A DNA stretch of 8,103 nt from JADHLJ01 sp038116915 (GCA_038116915.1 JAYOEU010000193.1:1-8103), one strand, 5' to 3'; numbered from the stretch's first letter, positions 1-7,105 are shown. Notes: generated by a model not told the origin, from the sequence alone. A program made the numbers and translations.

Positions 1-1133
1 CCCTCGGCTATTATCACTCCTACCGTCACCGCTCGAACGAGCCGAATGTGGACTTGGCGGAAAAGCTGCTGTCGCTGGCGCCGGTGCCGATGTCCAAGGT
101 GCTGTTCCAGTGCTCGGGGTCCGAGGCCAACGACACCGCGATCAAGCTGATCTGGTACTATCACAGCGCTATCGGTAAGCCGGAGAAGCGCAAGATCATC
201 GCCCGTTCCATGGGCTATCACGGCAGCACGGCGGCGGCGGTGAGCCTGTCGGGCAAGCCCGACATGCATGCCGATTTCGGCCTGCCGTTCGAACCGTTCC
301 GCCACACCGAGTTCCCGCATTACTACCGCCGTCACGAGGACGGCGAGAGCGAGGAGCAGTTTTCAGCTCGCATGGCCGAGGCGCTGGAAGCGCTGATCCT
401 GGAAGAGGGGCCGGAGACCGTCGGTGGCTTCTTCGCCGAGCCGGTCATGGGCGCGGGCGGCGCGGTGCTGCCGCCGGCAGGGTATTTCGAGAAGATCCAG
501 GCGGTTTTGCGGAAATACGAGATCCTTTTTGTCGCCGACGAGGTGATCTGCGGGTTCGGGCGTACCGGTGAGATGTGGGGATCGACCACCTATGGTCTGA
601 AACCCGACATGATCAGCAGCGCCAAGGCCCTGTCGGCGGCGATGCAACCGATCTCGGCGCTGATGATCAACGAGAAGATCTACCAGGCGATGCTGGCCCA
701 GAGCGGCAAGCTCGGTCCTTTCGCACATGGCTACACCTATGCCGGCCATCCGGTCGCCTCAGCCGTCGCTCTGGAGGTGCTGAAGATCTATGAGGAGATG
801 GATGTGGTGAGCCGGGTGAAATCGCTCTCGCCGACCTTCCTCTCGGCGCTGGAAAGCCACGCTGACCATCCGCTGATCGGTGATATCCGGGGCGTCGGCC
901 TGATCTGCGGCATCGAGCTGATGCGCGATGGGGCGGATCGGATTCCGTTTGAGACGTCCCTCAAGGTCTCTGAACGGTTCCAGGAAAACGCCCTGAAGAA
1001 CGGCCTGATCCCACGCGCGGTCGGGGACCGGCTGGTCTTCGCGCCGCCGCTGATCATCACCGAGGCCGAGATCGCCGAGATGTCGGACAGGTTCGGCCGG
1101 GCATTGGACGATACCTGGGCGGAAATCCGCTAG
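1..1133 (+). CDS. Class III PLP-dependent aminotransferase (omega-amino acid transaminase type), 5' partial
   Basis: This enzyme transfers an amino group from an amine or omega-amino acid to a keto acid such as pyruvate, using pyridoxal phosphate in the cytoplasm. The frame is open from base 3, so the gene starts left of the window. The GTG at 48 lies inside a conserved stretch (YYHSYRHRSNEP precedes it) and is not the start. About 376 residues are visible; the family usually has about 450, so roughly 80 are missing. Numbering from the GTG at 48: the PLP-phosphate loop GSEAND is at 24-29, the YHG aromatic stacking motif at 57-59, the PLP-ring aspartate is D164 in ADEV, GFGRTG follows at 169-174, the Schiff-base lysine is K193 in SSAKALS, and the phosphate-binding Thr lies in GYTYAGHP (228-235). 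All key residues are intact. The family is clear but the substrate is not. The stop codon overlaps the start of the next gene, so the two are probably co-transcribed. Confidence 0.93.
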   Translation, partial: LGYYHSYRHRSNEPNVDLAEKLLSLAPVPMSKVLFQCSGSEANDTAIKLIWYYHSAIGKPEKRKIIARSMGYHGSTAAAVSLSGKPDMHADFGLPFEPFRHTEFPHYYRRHEDGESEEQFSARMAEALEALILEEGPETVGGFFAEPVMGAGGAVLPPAGYFEKIQAVLRKYEILFVADEVICGFGRTGEMWGSTTYGLKPDMISSAKALSAAMQPISALMINEKIYQAMLAQSGKLGPFAHGYTYAGHPVASAVALEVLKIYEEMDVVSRVKSLSPTFLSALESHADHPLIGDIRGVGLICGIELMRDGADRIPFETSLKVSERFQENALKNGLIPRAVGDRLVFAPPLIITEAEIAEMSDRFGRALDDTWAEIR

Positions 1134-1744
1134 TGACCGCCGGACCGAGCCTTGTGATGAGCCGGGATCTCCCGCGAAAGCTCAATGTCGGCTGCGGCCG
1201 CGACATCCGCGAGGGCTGGGTGAATATCGACGGCGCCGAACTGCCGGGCATCGACTTCACGGTGGACCTCGACGATTGCGCGGCGGTACCGCTCCCCCTG
1301 CCGGATGGTCATTTCGAGATGTTGGAAATGAGCCATGTGCTTGAGCATCTGAGGAACCCGTTGCCGCTGATGCAGGAGTTGTGGCGCGTCGCGGCGCCGG
1401 GGGCGCGGTTGCACGTCAAGGTACCGCATGCCGGGCATGACGATGCCTGGGTCGACCCGACCCATGTCCGCGCTATCACGCCCCAGACCTTCGCCTATTT
1501 CGGACAGCCGAAATATGTGGATTTCGACTACGGCTATACCGGTGATTGGCGGGTGGAGCGGTGCGAGCTGATCGTCCAGCGTGCGGTGTTCGACAAGATC
1601 GGCCGCGAGCGGATGCGCGAGGCGGTGATCCTTCATCGCAATGTTGCAAAGGAGATATCGGTCACGCTGGTCGCCGAAAAGCCGGCCCGTCCGCGGGACA
1701 AGGCGCTGGACCAGCACATCGGATACGTCATCGTCCCGGTTTGA
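1133..1744 (+). CDS. SAM-dependent methyltransferase, class I (COG4627-like)
   Basis: A small soluble methyltransferase of 203 residues with a Rossmann-type SAM-binding fold. Motif I, LNVGCGRDIREGWVNIDG, spans residues 17-34 and ends in the acidic residue expected to bind the SAM ribose. An acidic stretch DFTVDLDD follows at 41-48. SHVLEHL at 67-73 is the motif IV-like signature of the type 11/12 family, and HDDAWVDPTHVRAITPQTF at 101-119 resembles the conserved block of predicted SAM-dependent methyltransferases in COG4627. The chosen start is the GTG that shares a base with the upstream TAG stop (TAGTG), which implies translational coupling. ATG at 1157 is a credible alternative, giving a protein starting MSRDLPRKLNVGCG; neither has a strong ribosome binding site. 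The methyl acceptor is unknown. The gene ends 9 bases before the convergent hydrolase. Confidence 0.85.
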   Translation: MTAGPSLVMSRDLPRKLNVGCGRDIREGWVNIDGAELPGIDFTVDLDDCAAVPLPLPDGHFEMLEMSHVLEHLRNPLPLMQELWRVAAPGARLHVKVPHAGHDDAWVDPTHVRAITPQTFAYFGQPKYVDFDYGYTGDWRVERCELIVQRAVFDKIGRERMREAVILHRNVAKEISVTLVAEKPARPRDKALDQHIGYVIVPV

Positions 1745-1753
1745 ACGCCCGCT

Positions 1754-2557
1754 CTAGCCACACATGCGGTCGAGACCGGCGCGCAGGAACGCGTTGAACC
1801 GGTTCGGAACCTCGACATTGGAAAAATGGCGTTGCCCCTCGATCACCGAAAGTGTAGCGCCGGCAATACGGTCGCGGATTTCCTCGGACCGCTCGAGCGG
1901 GGTAACCGGATCGTCGCCGGCGGCGATGATGGTGACGGGCGCTGTAATCCGGTCCAATTCGTCCCGATAGGCGAGATCCGCGACCGCGGCCATGGCGCCG
2001 AGGTAACCTGCGACGGGCGTCCTGATATAGTCCGCGCGCACGGCGTGATAGGCCGCGCTCTCGGCGTCGACATAGGCGTCGCTGAACCAAAGGCGCTTGG
2101 TCATCTCCCAAACCGGCTCAATCCCCTGTTCCAGGACGATCTTGCGGCGCTCATCAACGAAGGCGCGATACCCGTCGGTACTCCATGAGGTTGTATTGCA
2201 AAGCGTGAGTGAGCGAATACGGTCCGGGAAGTGAATGCCGAGTCCCTGGCCGATCATCCCGCCGGTCGAAATACCGGCCCAGTGAACCTTTTCAATCGCG
2301 AGGACATCCATCAGCCCGACGGCGTCGTCCAGGAACTGAGCCAGGGTGTAGGGCCCGTCCGGCGCGTCGGTTTCCCCATGACCGCGCCAGTCGTACCGCA
2401 ACAAGTGATAACGGTCCTGAAGCGCTGCGATTTGCGAATCCCAGATCCGGTGGCTGGAGCCAAGAGCATGCGCCATCATCACCACCGGGCCGGCCGGATT
2501 GCCGTCCCAGCGGTAGGCGATGTCGATGTCTCGGACACGCTGTTTTCGAACGGTCAT
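1754..2557 (-). CDS. Alpha/beta hydrolase, 3-oxoadipate enol-lactonase (PcaD)-like
   Basis: A 267-residue cytoplasmic alpha/beta-hydrolase of typical family length. The oxyanion-hole segment AHALGSS is at 29-35, the strand RYDWRGHGETDAP at 54-66, the nucleophile elbow GISTGG at 95-100 with Ser97, the acid in GDDPVTP (D215/D216; D216 best matches the family), and the catalytic His244 in GQRHFSNVE at 241-249. The elbow context STGGMIGQGL and the HFSNVE ending resemble PcaD, which hydrolyses 3-oxoadipate enol-lactone in the beta-ketoadipate pathway. No other pca gene is visible, so a different ester or lactone substrate is equally possible and no symbol is given. The gene lies 180 bases downstream of the flavin reductase on the same strand. 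It may be read with that operon or from its own promoter, though no good promoter was seen in the gap. Confidence 0.87.
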   Translation of the reverse strand: MTVRKQRVRDIDIAYRWDGNPAGPVVMMAHALGSSHRIWDSQIAALQDRYHLLRYDWRGHGETDAPDGPYTLAQFLDDAVGLMDVLAIEKVHWAGISTGGMIGQGLGIHFPDRIRSLTLCNTTSWSTDGYRAFVDERRKIVLEQGIEPVWEMTKRLWFSDAYVDAESAAYHAVRADYIRTPVAGYLGAMAAVADLAYRDELDRITAPVTIIAAGDDPVTPLERSEEIRDRIAGATLSVIEGQRHFSNVEVPNRFNAFLRAGLDRMCG

Positions 2558-2719
2558 GCCTAGCGGGTTCCCTGCGCTATCTCATCTTCGCCGTGGGGTC
2601 CGATGCCCTGGGCGCCATCCCCGGAGCACATCAGTGCAGGCCGGAGGCGGCCCGTCATCTCACCACTCCAAAGCATGCGGAAAGGTTTGAGGTGCTGATG
2701 AGGGATTTTCAACGCCGGG

Positions 2720-2731
2720 CGGCGGCCGCCG
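2720..2731. repeat. Perfect 12-base GC palindrome in the 180-base gap
   Basis: CGGCGGCCGCCG reads the same on both strands and sits 6 bases beyond the stop codon of the flavin reductase. It could form only a short hairpin as RNA, and no T-run follows on the minus strand, so it is not a convincing terminator. The rest of the 2558-2737 gap shows no ORF, clear promoter or RNA gene. A palindrome of this composition may be chance in GC-rich DNA. Confidence 0.35.
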
Positions 2732-2737
2732 TAATCC

Positions 2738-3397
2738 CTATACCGACGCCTTTCCCATCATGCCCGCGCCCTGGGTAGACGAGGCGCCGGGGACCTTCAT
2801 CTCGAAGACTTCGGTGACCGAGGTGTAGTCGTAATAACCGAGCCGTGCGATCGGGCGGATCAACGGGATATCGAGCTTGCCCTCCGGCGTGATCACCGCG
2901 TCATCCACATGGATCCGGACCACCTCGCCATAGACGACATCGACGGTGCCGTGATTGGAAAGGCCCTTCAGGCGATGGGTCGACATGTAGCGGCATTCAA
3001 AATGCGCCGGGCTCTCGGCGACCCTCGGGCCGGGAGCGTCGATGCAGGTGGCCTTGGTGACGCCGGCGCGCTCAAACTCGTCCACGTCCGAGGCAAGCTC
3101 CATCGCCGTGATATTGACCGCCTCGCGCAGGGCATAGGTCGCCATGTTCCAGACGAACCAGCCGGTTTCCTCGGCGTTGATCACCGTGTCCTTGCGCCTG
3201 CCGTCGCCGAGCTGATTGGCGGCGAACATCACCAACGGTGGATCGAAGGTGAGGTTCTGCCACTGGCTGTAGGGCGCGAGATTGGCGATGCCGTCCCTCG
3301 AAACCGTCGAGAGCCAGCCTATGGGCCGCGGCACCGTGCAGCTCTTGAACGGCGAGAAGGGGAGCGGGCAAGGCTCCTTGCCGGGGGCATAGTGCAT
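2738..3397 (-). CDS. Flavin reductase-like, FMN-binding split-barrel protein (COG1853)
   Basis: A 219-residue protein of the flavin reductase / DIM6-NTAB family. Members bind FMN in a split-barrel fold, and many use NAD(P)H to supply reduced flavin to partner oxygenases. The FMN-binding N-terminal block is clear: PRPIGWLSTVSRDG at 24-36, then NLAPYSQWQNLTFDPP at 39-54 and VMFAA at 56-60. The second conserved block RKDTVINAEETGWFVWNM is at 68-85, and GEVVRIHVDD at 157-166 belongs to the family's C-terminal strand region. The start at 3397 is preferred over an upstream ATG at 3418 because a consensus AGGAG lies 7 bases before it. The gene follows the D-aminoacylase-like gene by 63 bases on the same strand, which suggests one operon. 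No monooxygenase is visible next to it, so its redox partner, if any, is unknown. Confidence 0.88.
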   Translation of the reverse strand: MHYAPGKEPCPLPFSPFKSCTVPRPIGWLSTVSRDGIANLAPYSQWQNLTFDPPLVMFAANQLGDGRRKDTVINAEETGWFVWNMATYALREAVNITAMELASDVDEFERAGVTKATCIDAPGPRVAESPAHFECRYMSTHRLKGLSNHGTVDVVYGEVVRIHVDDAVITPEGKLDIPLIRPIARLGYYDYTSVTEVFEMKVPGASSTQGAGMMGKASV

Positions 3398-3404
3398 CGG
3401 GCAT

Positions 3405-3409
3405 CTCCT
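3405..3409 (-). promoter_or_regulatory. Ribosome binding site that sets the flavin reductase start
   Basis: On the minus strand this reads AGGAG, 7 bases before the ATG at 3397. It lies inside the reading frame that would begin at the upstream ATG (3418), so it favours the shorter 219-residue protein over the 226-residue one. Confidence 0.7.
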
Positions 3410-3460
3410 GATGGTCATTCAAATCCAGGATGGGCGATGGCCCGGATTGGCGCAACACGG

Positions 3461-5149
3461 CTAATGGAGCGCCGAGCGCCGGACCACGCCTCCCGGCAAC
3501 GCGCCGGTGGGATCAACAGCGTCCCGGCCATTCTCCCGGATCCGGGTGCCATTGACGATGACCGCCCGGATGCCGCTTTCGTGGGAAATCAACCGGTCGG
3601 CGCCGCCCGGAAAATCATGAACCCTTTGCAGCGGTCCGGCGCCGACGGTCTCCGGCTCGAAGATCGTAACGTCGGCCGGTCGGCCTTCGGCCAGGAGACC
3701 CCGGTTCTTCAGGCCGGCAACCTCGGCCGGGCGCGAGGTGATCATGCGTACCGCTTCCTCAAGGGTGAAGACCTGCTTCTCGCGCACCCACCGGCTCAGC
3801 AGATAGGTCGGCAGGCACGCATCGCAGAGCTGGCTGGCATGGGCGCCGGCATCGGACAAGCCGATTACCGTACTGCGGCCCTTGAGCAGGGGTTCGACCG
3901 AGTCCTCATTGTGATTGGCAACGGGCATGCGGAACCGGGTTTCCAGGTTGTCCGCCAAGGCCAGATCCAAAAGCAGGTCGGTGATCGGCACGCCGCGCTC
4001 CTTCGCGACCTCGGCGACGTTCCGCTCGTTCAGCGCCGGCTCCGCCGTGCACTGGGAGATGACCGTCTTGTTGACCGAGGATTGGAACTGCTCGCGGATG
4101 GTCGACATGCGCTCCCGGAACGCGGTGCGGAATTCGGGGTCGCGGTAGAGGCGCTTGCGTCCCTCGTGGTCGGCGGCGGAAACCGGCTTGAAGACCGACA
4201 GCGGCTCGAAGGGGAACGGTTCCTTCATCTGATATTCGAAATTGAGGGGGCGCGGCGTGACCTGCGGGTAAACCCGATGGCCGGCCGCCGCGATTTCCTC
4301 GGATCTCTGCAATTGTTCGGTATGGTCTCCGGCGCCGAGCGACAGGTCGGCGAGCAGGGCCGTCCAGGTCACCGAGCAGTTCGATTCCTGGGCCAGGCGA
4401 ACGTATTCGTCGAGGAACAGGCCGCGACCCGCCGTTGCCTCGATCATGCCGCCGCCGGCCGCGCCGACGGCCTTGGACAGCTCGAAGATTTCCTCCACGT
4501 CGCAGGCCCGGCTCGGAACCGGCCGTCCCTCATAACCCACATGGGTTGACGCGCGGGATGTCGCGAACCCGATGGCGCCGGCCGCCATCGCCTCCGATAC
4601 GATCGCCTTCATTTGCGCGATTTCATCACCCGTCGCAGCGCGCTCGGTCGCGGCCTCACCCATCACGTAAAAACGCAACGGGGTGTGACCCAGAAGAACC
4701 CCGACATTGGCCGCGATGCCGCGTTCGTCGATGGCGTCGAGATATTCGGGAAAGGTCTCGAATGGCCATTCCTCGCCCAGACCGGCCCACAGGGCCGCGG
4801 TGCTCATGCCCTCGACCTTTTCCAGGGTGCGGATGACCAGGTCGCGATGCGCCGCCCGGGTCGGCGCAACGCCGAAGCCGCAATTGCCCATCACCATCGT
4901 GGTCACCCCGTGCCAGGGCGAAATGGTCAGCATGCGGTCCCAGATGATCTGGGCGTCGTAGTGGGTGTGAAGGTCGACGAAACCGGGAGCGACAATCGCG
5001 CCTTCGGCGTCGATGGTGCGGGCCGCCGCATCCGGCGCCTTGCCAAGCGCGACTATTCTGCCTTGCGCGATGCCGACATCGCCGCGATAGCGGGGCTTAC
5101 CGGTTCCATCGACGATCGTGCCGCCGACGATCTTCAGATCGTAGCTCAT
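3461..5149 (-). CDS. D-aminoacylase-like metal-dependent amidohydrolase (COG3653 type)
   Basis: A 562-residue amidohydrolase-superfamily enzyme with the composite beta-sandwich plus TIM-barrel layout of N-acyl-D-amino-acid deacylases and relatives. The N-terminal sandwich strand is DLKIVGGTIVDGTG (4-17), followed by APGFVDLHTHYDAQ (54-67) with the metal-binding pair H61-x-H63. The metal-ligand cysteine is C90 in GNCGFG, and the catalytic aspartate is D433 in GLSDAGAHAS (430-439). The C-terminal sandwich returns at GRPADVTIFEP (489-499) and AVIVNGT (529-535). At the places where classical D-aminoacylase has two metal-binding histidines, this protein reads EATAGRG (237-243) and VTWTALL (260-266), with none. 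Other conserved-looking histidines are H155 and H203. It therefore belongs to a divergent branch, and deacylation of D-amino acids should not be assumed. The start follows GGGGAG by 8 bases. It lies 22 bases after the preceding amidohydrolase. Confidence 0.88.
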   Translation of the reverse strand: MSYDLKIVGGTIVDGTGKPRYRGDVGIAQGRIVALGKAPDAAARTIDAEGAIVAPGFVDLHTHYDAQIIWDRMLTISPWHGVTTMVMGNCGFGVAPTRAAHRDLVIRTLEKVEGMSTAALWAGLGEEWPFETFPEYLDAIDERGIAANVGVLLGHTPLRFYVMGEAATERAATGDEIAQMKAIVSEAMAAGAIGFATSRASTHVGYEGRPVPSRACDVEEIFELSKAVGAAGGGMIEATAGRGLFLDEYVRLAQESNCSVTWTALLADLSLGAGDHTEQLQRSEEIAAAGHRVYPQVTPRPLNFEYQMKEPFPFEPLSVFKPVSAADHEGRKRLYRDPEFRTAFRERMSTIREQFQSSVNKTVISQCTAEPALNERNVAEVAKERGVPITDLLLDLALADNLETRFRMPVANHNEDSVEPLLKGRSTVIGLSDAGAHASQLCDACLPTYLLSRWVREKQVFTLEEAVRMITSRPAEVAGLKNRGLLAEGRPADVTIFEPETVGAGPLQRVHDFPGGADRLISHESGIRAVIVNGTRIRENGRDAVDPTGALPGGVVRRSALH

Positions 5150-5157
5150 TCCGTGGT

Positions 5158-5163
5158 CTCCCC
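5158..5163 (-). promoter_or_regulatory. Ribosome binding site of the D-aminoacylase-like gene
   Basis: The minus strand reads GGGGAG, with 8 bases to the ATG at 5149. It sits in the 22-base gap after the upstream amidohydrolase stop codon, which supports co-transcription with independent initiation. Confidence 0.65.
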
Positions 5164-5171
5164 GAGGCGGA

Positions 5172-6275
5172 CTAGCCGATGTTCAGGCCGTAAAGCTCCG
5201 CGACGTTGTCGTGGAGAATGCGGTTTTTTTCGTATTCAGTCATATCGGCGGTGTGCTCGTTCAGCAGTTTCTGGCTGTGCGGCCAGGTTGCATCGCTGTG
5301 CGGGAAATCATTGGCCCACATCAGGCGTTCGACGTTCATGTCCTTGCGGAACTTGAAGGCCGTCCAGTCGTCCTGGAACGTCATGTAGACGTTCTCCTTG
5401 AAATACTCGCTCGGCAGCCGTTCCAACTCCTCGCACTTCATCCAGTAGCGGTGGCGCTTATAGGCATGGTCCATCCGGTACATGAAGTGCGGTGCCCAGC
5501 CGGCATCCGCCTCGACGCAGACCAATTTCAGCTTCGGGTGACGCTGAAAGACGCCTCCGAAAATGAAGGTTCCGATGATGTCCTGATTACCGCGGATGAT
5601 CGACTGGAAGCTGTTGAGCCTCGGGCCACGATATTGCCGCATCTCATCCTTGCCCGATGTCAGGATGTGGAAGCATACCGGCAGGTTCAGACCGACGGCC
5701 GCCTCGTAGAACGCATCATAGTCGGTGTGGTGATAGTCCTCATGCCCCGGTCGGCCCGGCAGCATCACCCCCTTGAAGCCCATCTCCTTGGCCTTGCGGA
5801 GCTCCTCGATGCCGGATTTCGGCGTCGCCAGGCTGATCTGCGGCATGCCGAAGAGCCGGTTCGGCAGCCCGCCGCAATATTCCTGCAGCCAGCGGTTATA
5901 GGCCTCGAAACAAGCGCGCTTGTAGTCGAAATCCGGATGATTGGAGAGCATCATGCCGACCGAGGGATAGATGATCTCGGCGCCGACGCCGTCGCGGTCC
6001 TGGTCACCGGCGCGCGCCTTCGGATCCCAGCCGCCGGGGTGAAGCTGGTCATAGCCGGTCCCCTTCATGCTGAGTTCGGAGGGGTCCTTGCCGGCGGCCG
6101 CGACGAGGCCCATCGGGATGCTGATGTCGAGGCCGTCGATGACGTAGACCTCGCCGCGCTTCGCATCCTTGACCAGGCGCGGCGCGGTGTCCCGGTACTT
6201 CGCCTCGATATAGTCGACATAGAGCGTTGGGGGTTCGGTGATATGCGAGTCCGCGGAAATCGCTACTTTCGACAT
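5172..6275 (-). CDS. Amidohydrolase family protein (COG2159, ACMSD-like TIM barrel)
   Basis: A 367-residue metal-dependent TIM-barrel enzyme of the amidohydrolase-2 family, whose members hydrolyse C-N or C-C bonds, decarboxylate or hydrate small acids. The N-terminal metal motif is SADSHITEP (7-15), giving D9-x-H11 rather than H-x-H, a form common in this subfamily. H203 in PVCFHI follows strand 5, VEADAGWAPH is at 254-263 and the catalytic aspartate is D323 in MWANDFPHSDATWPHS (319-334). IIYPSVGMML (101-110) and GFKGVMLPGRPG (166-177) are typical barrel strands. Length is normal for the family. The start follows GGAGG by 7 bases and is the first gene downstream of a candidate promoter. It leads the minus-strand set and is 22 bases from the D-aminoacylase-like gene. 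The substrate cannot be named from the sequence. Confidence 0.88.
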   Translation of the reverse strand: MSKVAISADSHITEPPTLYVDYIEAKYRDTAPRLVKDAKRGEVYVIDGLDISIPMGLVAAAGKDPSELSMKGTGYDQLHPGGWDPKARAGDQDRDGVGAEIIYPSVGMMLSNHPDFDYKRACFEAYNRWLQEYCGGLPNRLFGMPQISLATPKSGIEELRKAKEMGFKGVMLPGRPGHEDYHHTDYDAFYEAAVGLNLPVCFHILTSGKDEMRQYRGPRLNSFQSIIRGNQDIIGTFIFGGVFQRHPKLKLVCVEADAGWAPHFMYRMDHAYKRHRYWMKCEELERLPSEYFKENVYMTFQDDWTAFKFRKDMNVERLMWANDFPHSDATWPHSQKLLNEHTADMTEYEKNRILHDNVAELYGLNIG

Positions 6276-6282
6276 GAATCAA

Positions 6283-6287
6283 CCTCC
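6283..6287 (-). promoter_or_regulatory. Strong ribosome binding site of the leading amidohydrolase
   Basis: The minus strand reads GGAGG, 7 bases before the ATG at 6275. This is the strongest Shine-Dalgarno sequence in the window and fixes the start. Confidence 0.75.
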
Positions 6288-6323
6288 GAATATGCGGTTC
6301 ATTGCCCGGCGGGCCTTTTTAGG

Positions 6324-6353
6324 ATCGTATGGGTTCGAAAGCGCGGGTGGCAA
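6324..6353 (-). promoter_or_regulatory. Candidate sigma70-type promoter for the amidohydrolase operon
   Basis: On the minus strand a -35 box TTGCCA (6348-6353, five of six consensus bases) and a -10 box TACGAT (6324-6329, four of six) are separated by 18 bases. Transcription would begin near 6317, giving a leader of about 40 bases before the ATG at 6275. The position fits the 200-base divergent region between the operon and the GST gene. No convincing operator was found nearby. Confidence 0.45.
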
Positions 6354-6475
6354 GGCCGAACACATAGTGGATTTGTTCTATTCGCCATCTGCTGGCGCGG
6401 GTCGCTGGCGGCCTTGTCCCTTGGTGGGTAAATTGGCTCGGATACCCCGCTTCAGACCGACAAGGGAGACCGACC

Positions 6476-7105
6476 GTGAAATTCTACGATTGCAAGACCG
6501 CGCCGTCGCCGCGCCGGGCCAGGATCTTCATTGCCGAGAAGGGCTTGGACATCGAAACCGTCGAGGTGGATTTGCGCAACGGCGAGCAATTGTCGGCTGA
6601 ATTCCGCGCGGTCAACCCGAATTGCACGGTGCCGGTCCTGGTTCTTGATGACGGAACCACGCTGACCAGTACCGCCGGGATCCGCGGCTATCTCGAGGCG
6701 GCCCATCCCGAACCGTCGCTCACCGGCGTTACGGCGGCGGAGCGCGGGCGGGTTGCGGATCTGCAGTGGCGGATCGAGATGGAGGGCATGATGGCGATGT
6801 CCGAGGCGCTGCGGAACTCCACGCCGCGCATGAAGGGACGGGCGCTGACCGGGCCGGTGAACTACGAGCAGATCCCGGCGCTGGCCGAACGCGGCAGGGC
6901 CCGGGTGGAGCGGTTTCTGGATGGCGTCGACGCGATGATCGGCGACAAGCCCTTCGTTGCGGGTGATCACTATTCCGTCGCCGATATCGATCTCCTCGTC
7001 GTCATCGATTTCGCCGGATGGATCAAGCTCGGCCTGCCGGAGGGCGCGTCGAACGCCCGTCGCTGGCACGCGGCGGTCAGCGAGCGCCCGAGCGCCAAAT
7101 TGTAA
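6476..7105 (+). CDS. Glutathione S-transferase family protein
   Basis: A 209-residue cytosolic GST with an N-terminal thioredoxin-like domain (about 1-78) and a helical C-terminal domain. YDCKTAPSPRRARI (4-17) carries a serine (S11) at the place of the catalytic Ser/Cys, and NPNCTVPVL (48-56) contains the cis-proline P53 that contacts the glutathione backbone. The next motif, normally E-S-x-A-I, reads S65-T66-A-G-I, so the acidic residue that usually binds the glutathione gamma-glutamyl group is absent. FVAGDHYSVADID (160-172) gives the conserved C-domain N-capping box S167..D170. The GTG start follows AAGGGAG by 7 bases, and an ATG would cost conserved sequence. The gene is divergent from the amidohydrolase operon, with 200 bases between them. 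It may act in detoxification or in glutathione-dependent catabolism; the reaction is not known. Confidence 0.9.
   Translation: MKFYDCKTAPSPRRARIFIAEKGLDIETVEVDLRNGEQLSAEFRAVNPNCTVPVLVLDDGTTLTSTAGIRGYLEAAHPEPSLTGVTAAERGRVADLQWRIEMEGMMAMSEALRNSTPRMKGRALTGPVNYEQIPALAERGRARVERFLDGVDAMIGDKPFVAGDHYSVADIDLLVVIDFAGWIKLGLPEGASNARRWHAAVSERPSAKL

Noticed and set aside
48..50. GTG at 48 as the aminotransferase start
   Set aside because: The frame is open to the window edge and the residues before it (YYHSYRHRSNEP) match the conserved family sequence, so the real start is outside the window.
1130..1717. 195-codon open frame on the - strand
   Set aside because: It is antisense to the methyltransferase, which carries the SAM-binding motif and couples to the upstream gene.
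1742..1756. Possible bidirectional terminator between the convergent methyltransferase and hydrolase genes
   Set aside because: Only 9 bases separate the genes and no stem with a flanking T-run is visible there.
2909..4549. 546-codon open frame on the + strand
   Set aside because: It lies antisense to the flavin reductase and D-aminoacylase-like genes, which have clear family motifs and ribosome binding sites. Its product is rich in Arg, Gly and Ala with no recognisable domain, as expected of a GC-rich shadow frame.
6304..6320. GCCC-GGC-GGGC hairpin followed by CTTTTT on the + strand
   Set aside because: The stem is only four base pairs, and no + strand gene precedes it that would need a terminator. 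It lies in the leader of the minus-strand operon, where it has no T-run downstream.
5211..6431. 406-codon open frame on the + strand
   Set aside because: It is antisense to the COG2159 amidohydrolase and runs into the intergenic region. The product resembles no family, and the opposite strand has catalytic motifs and a strong ribosome binding site.
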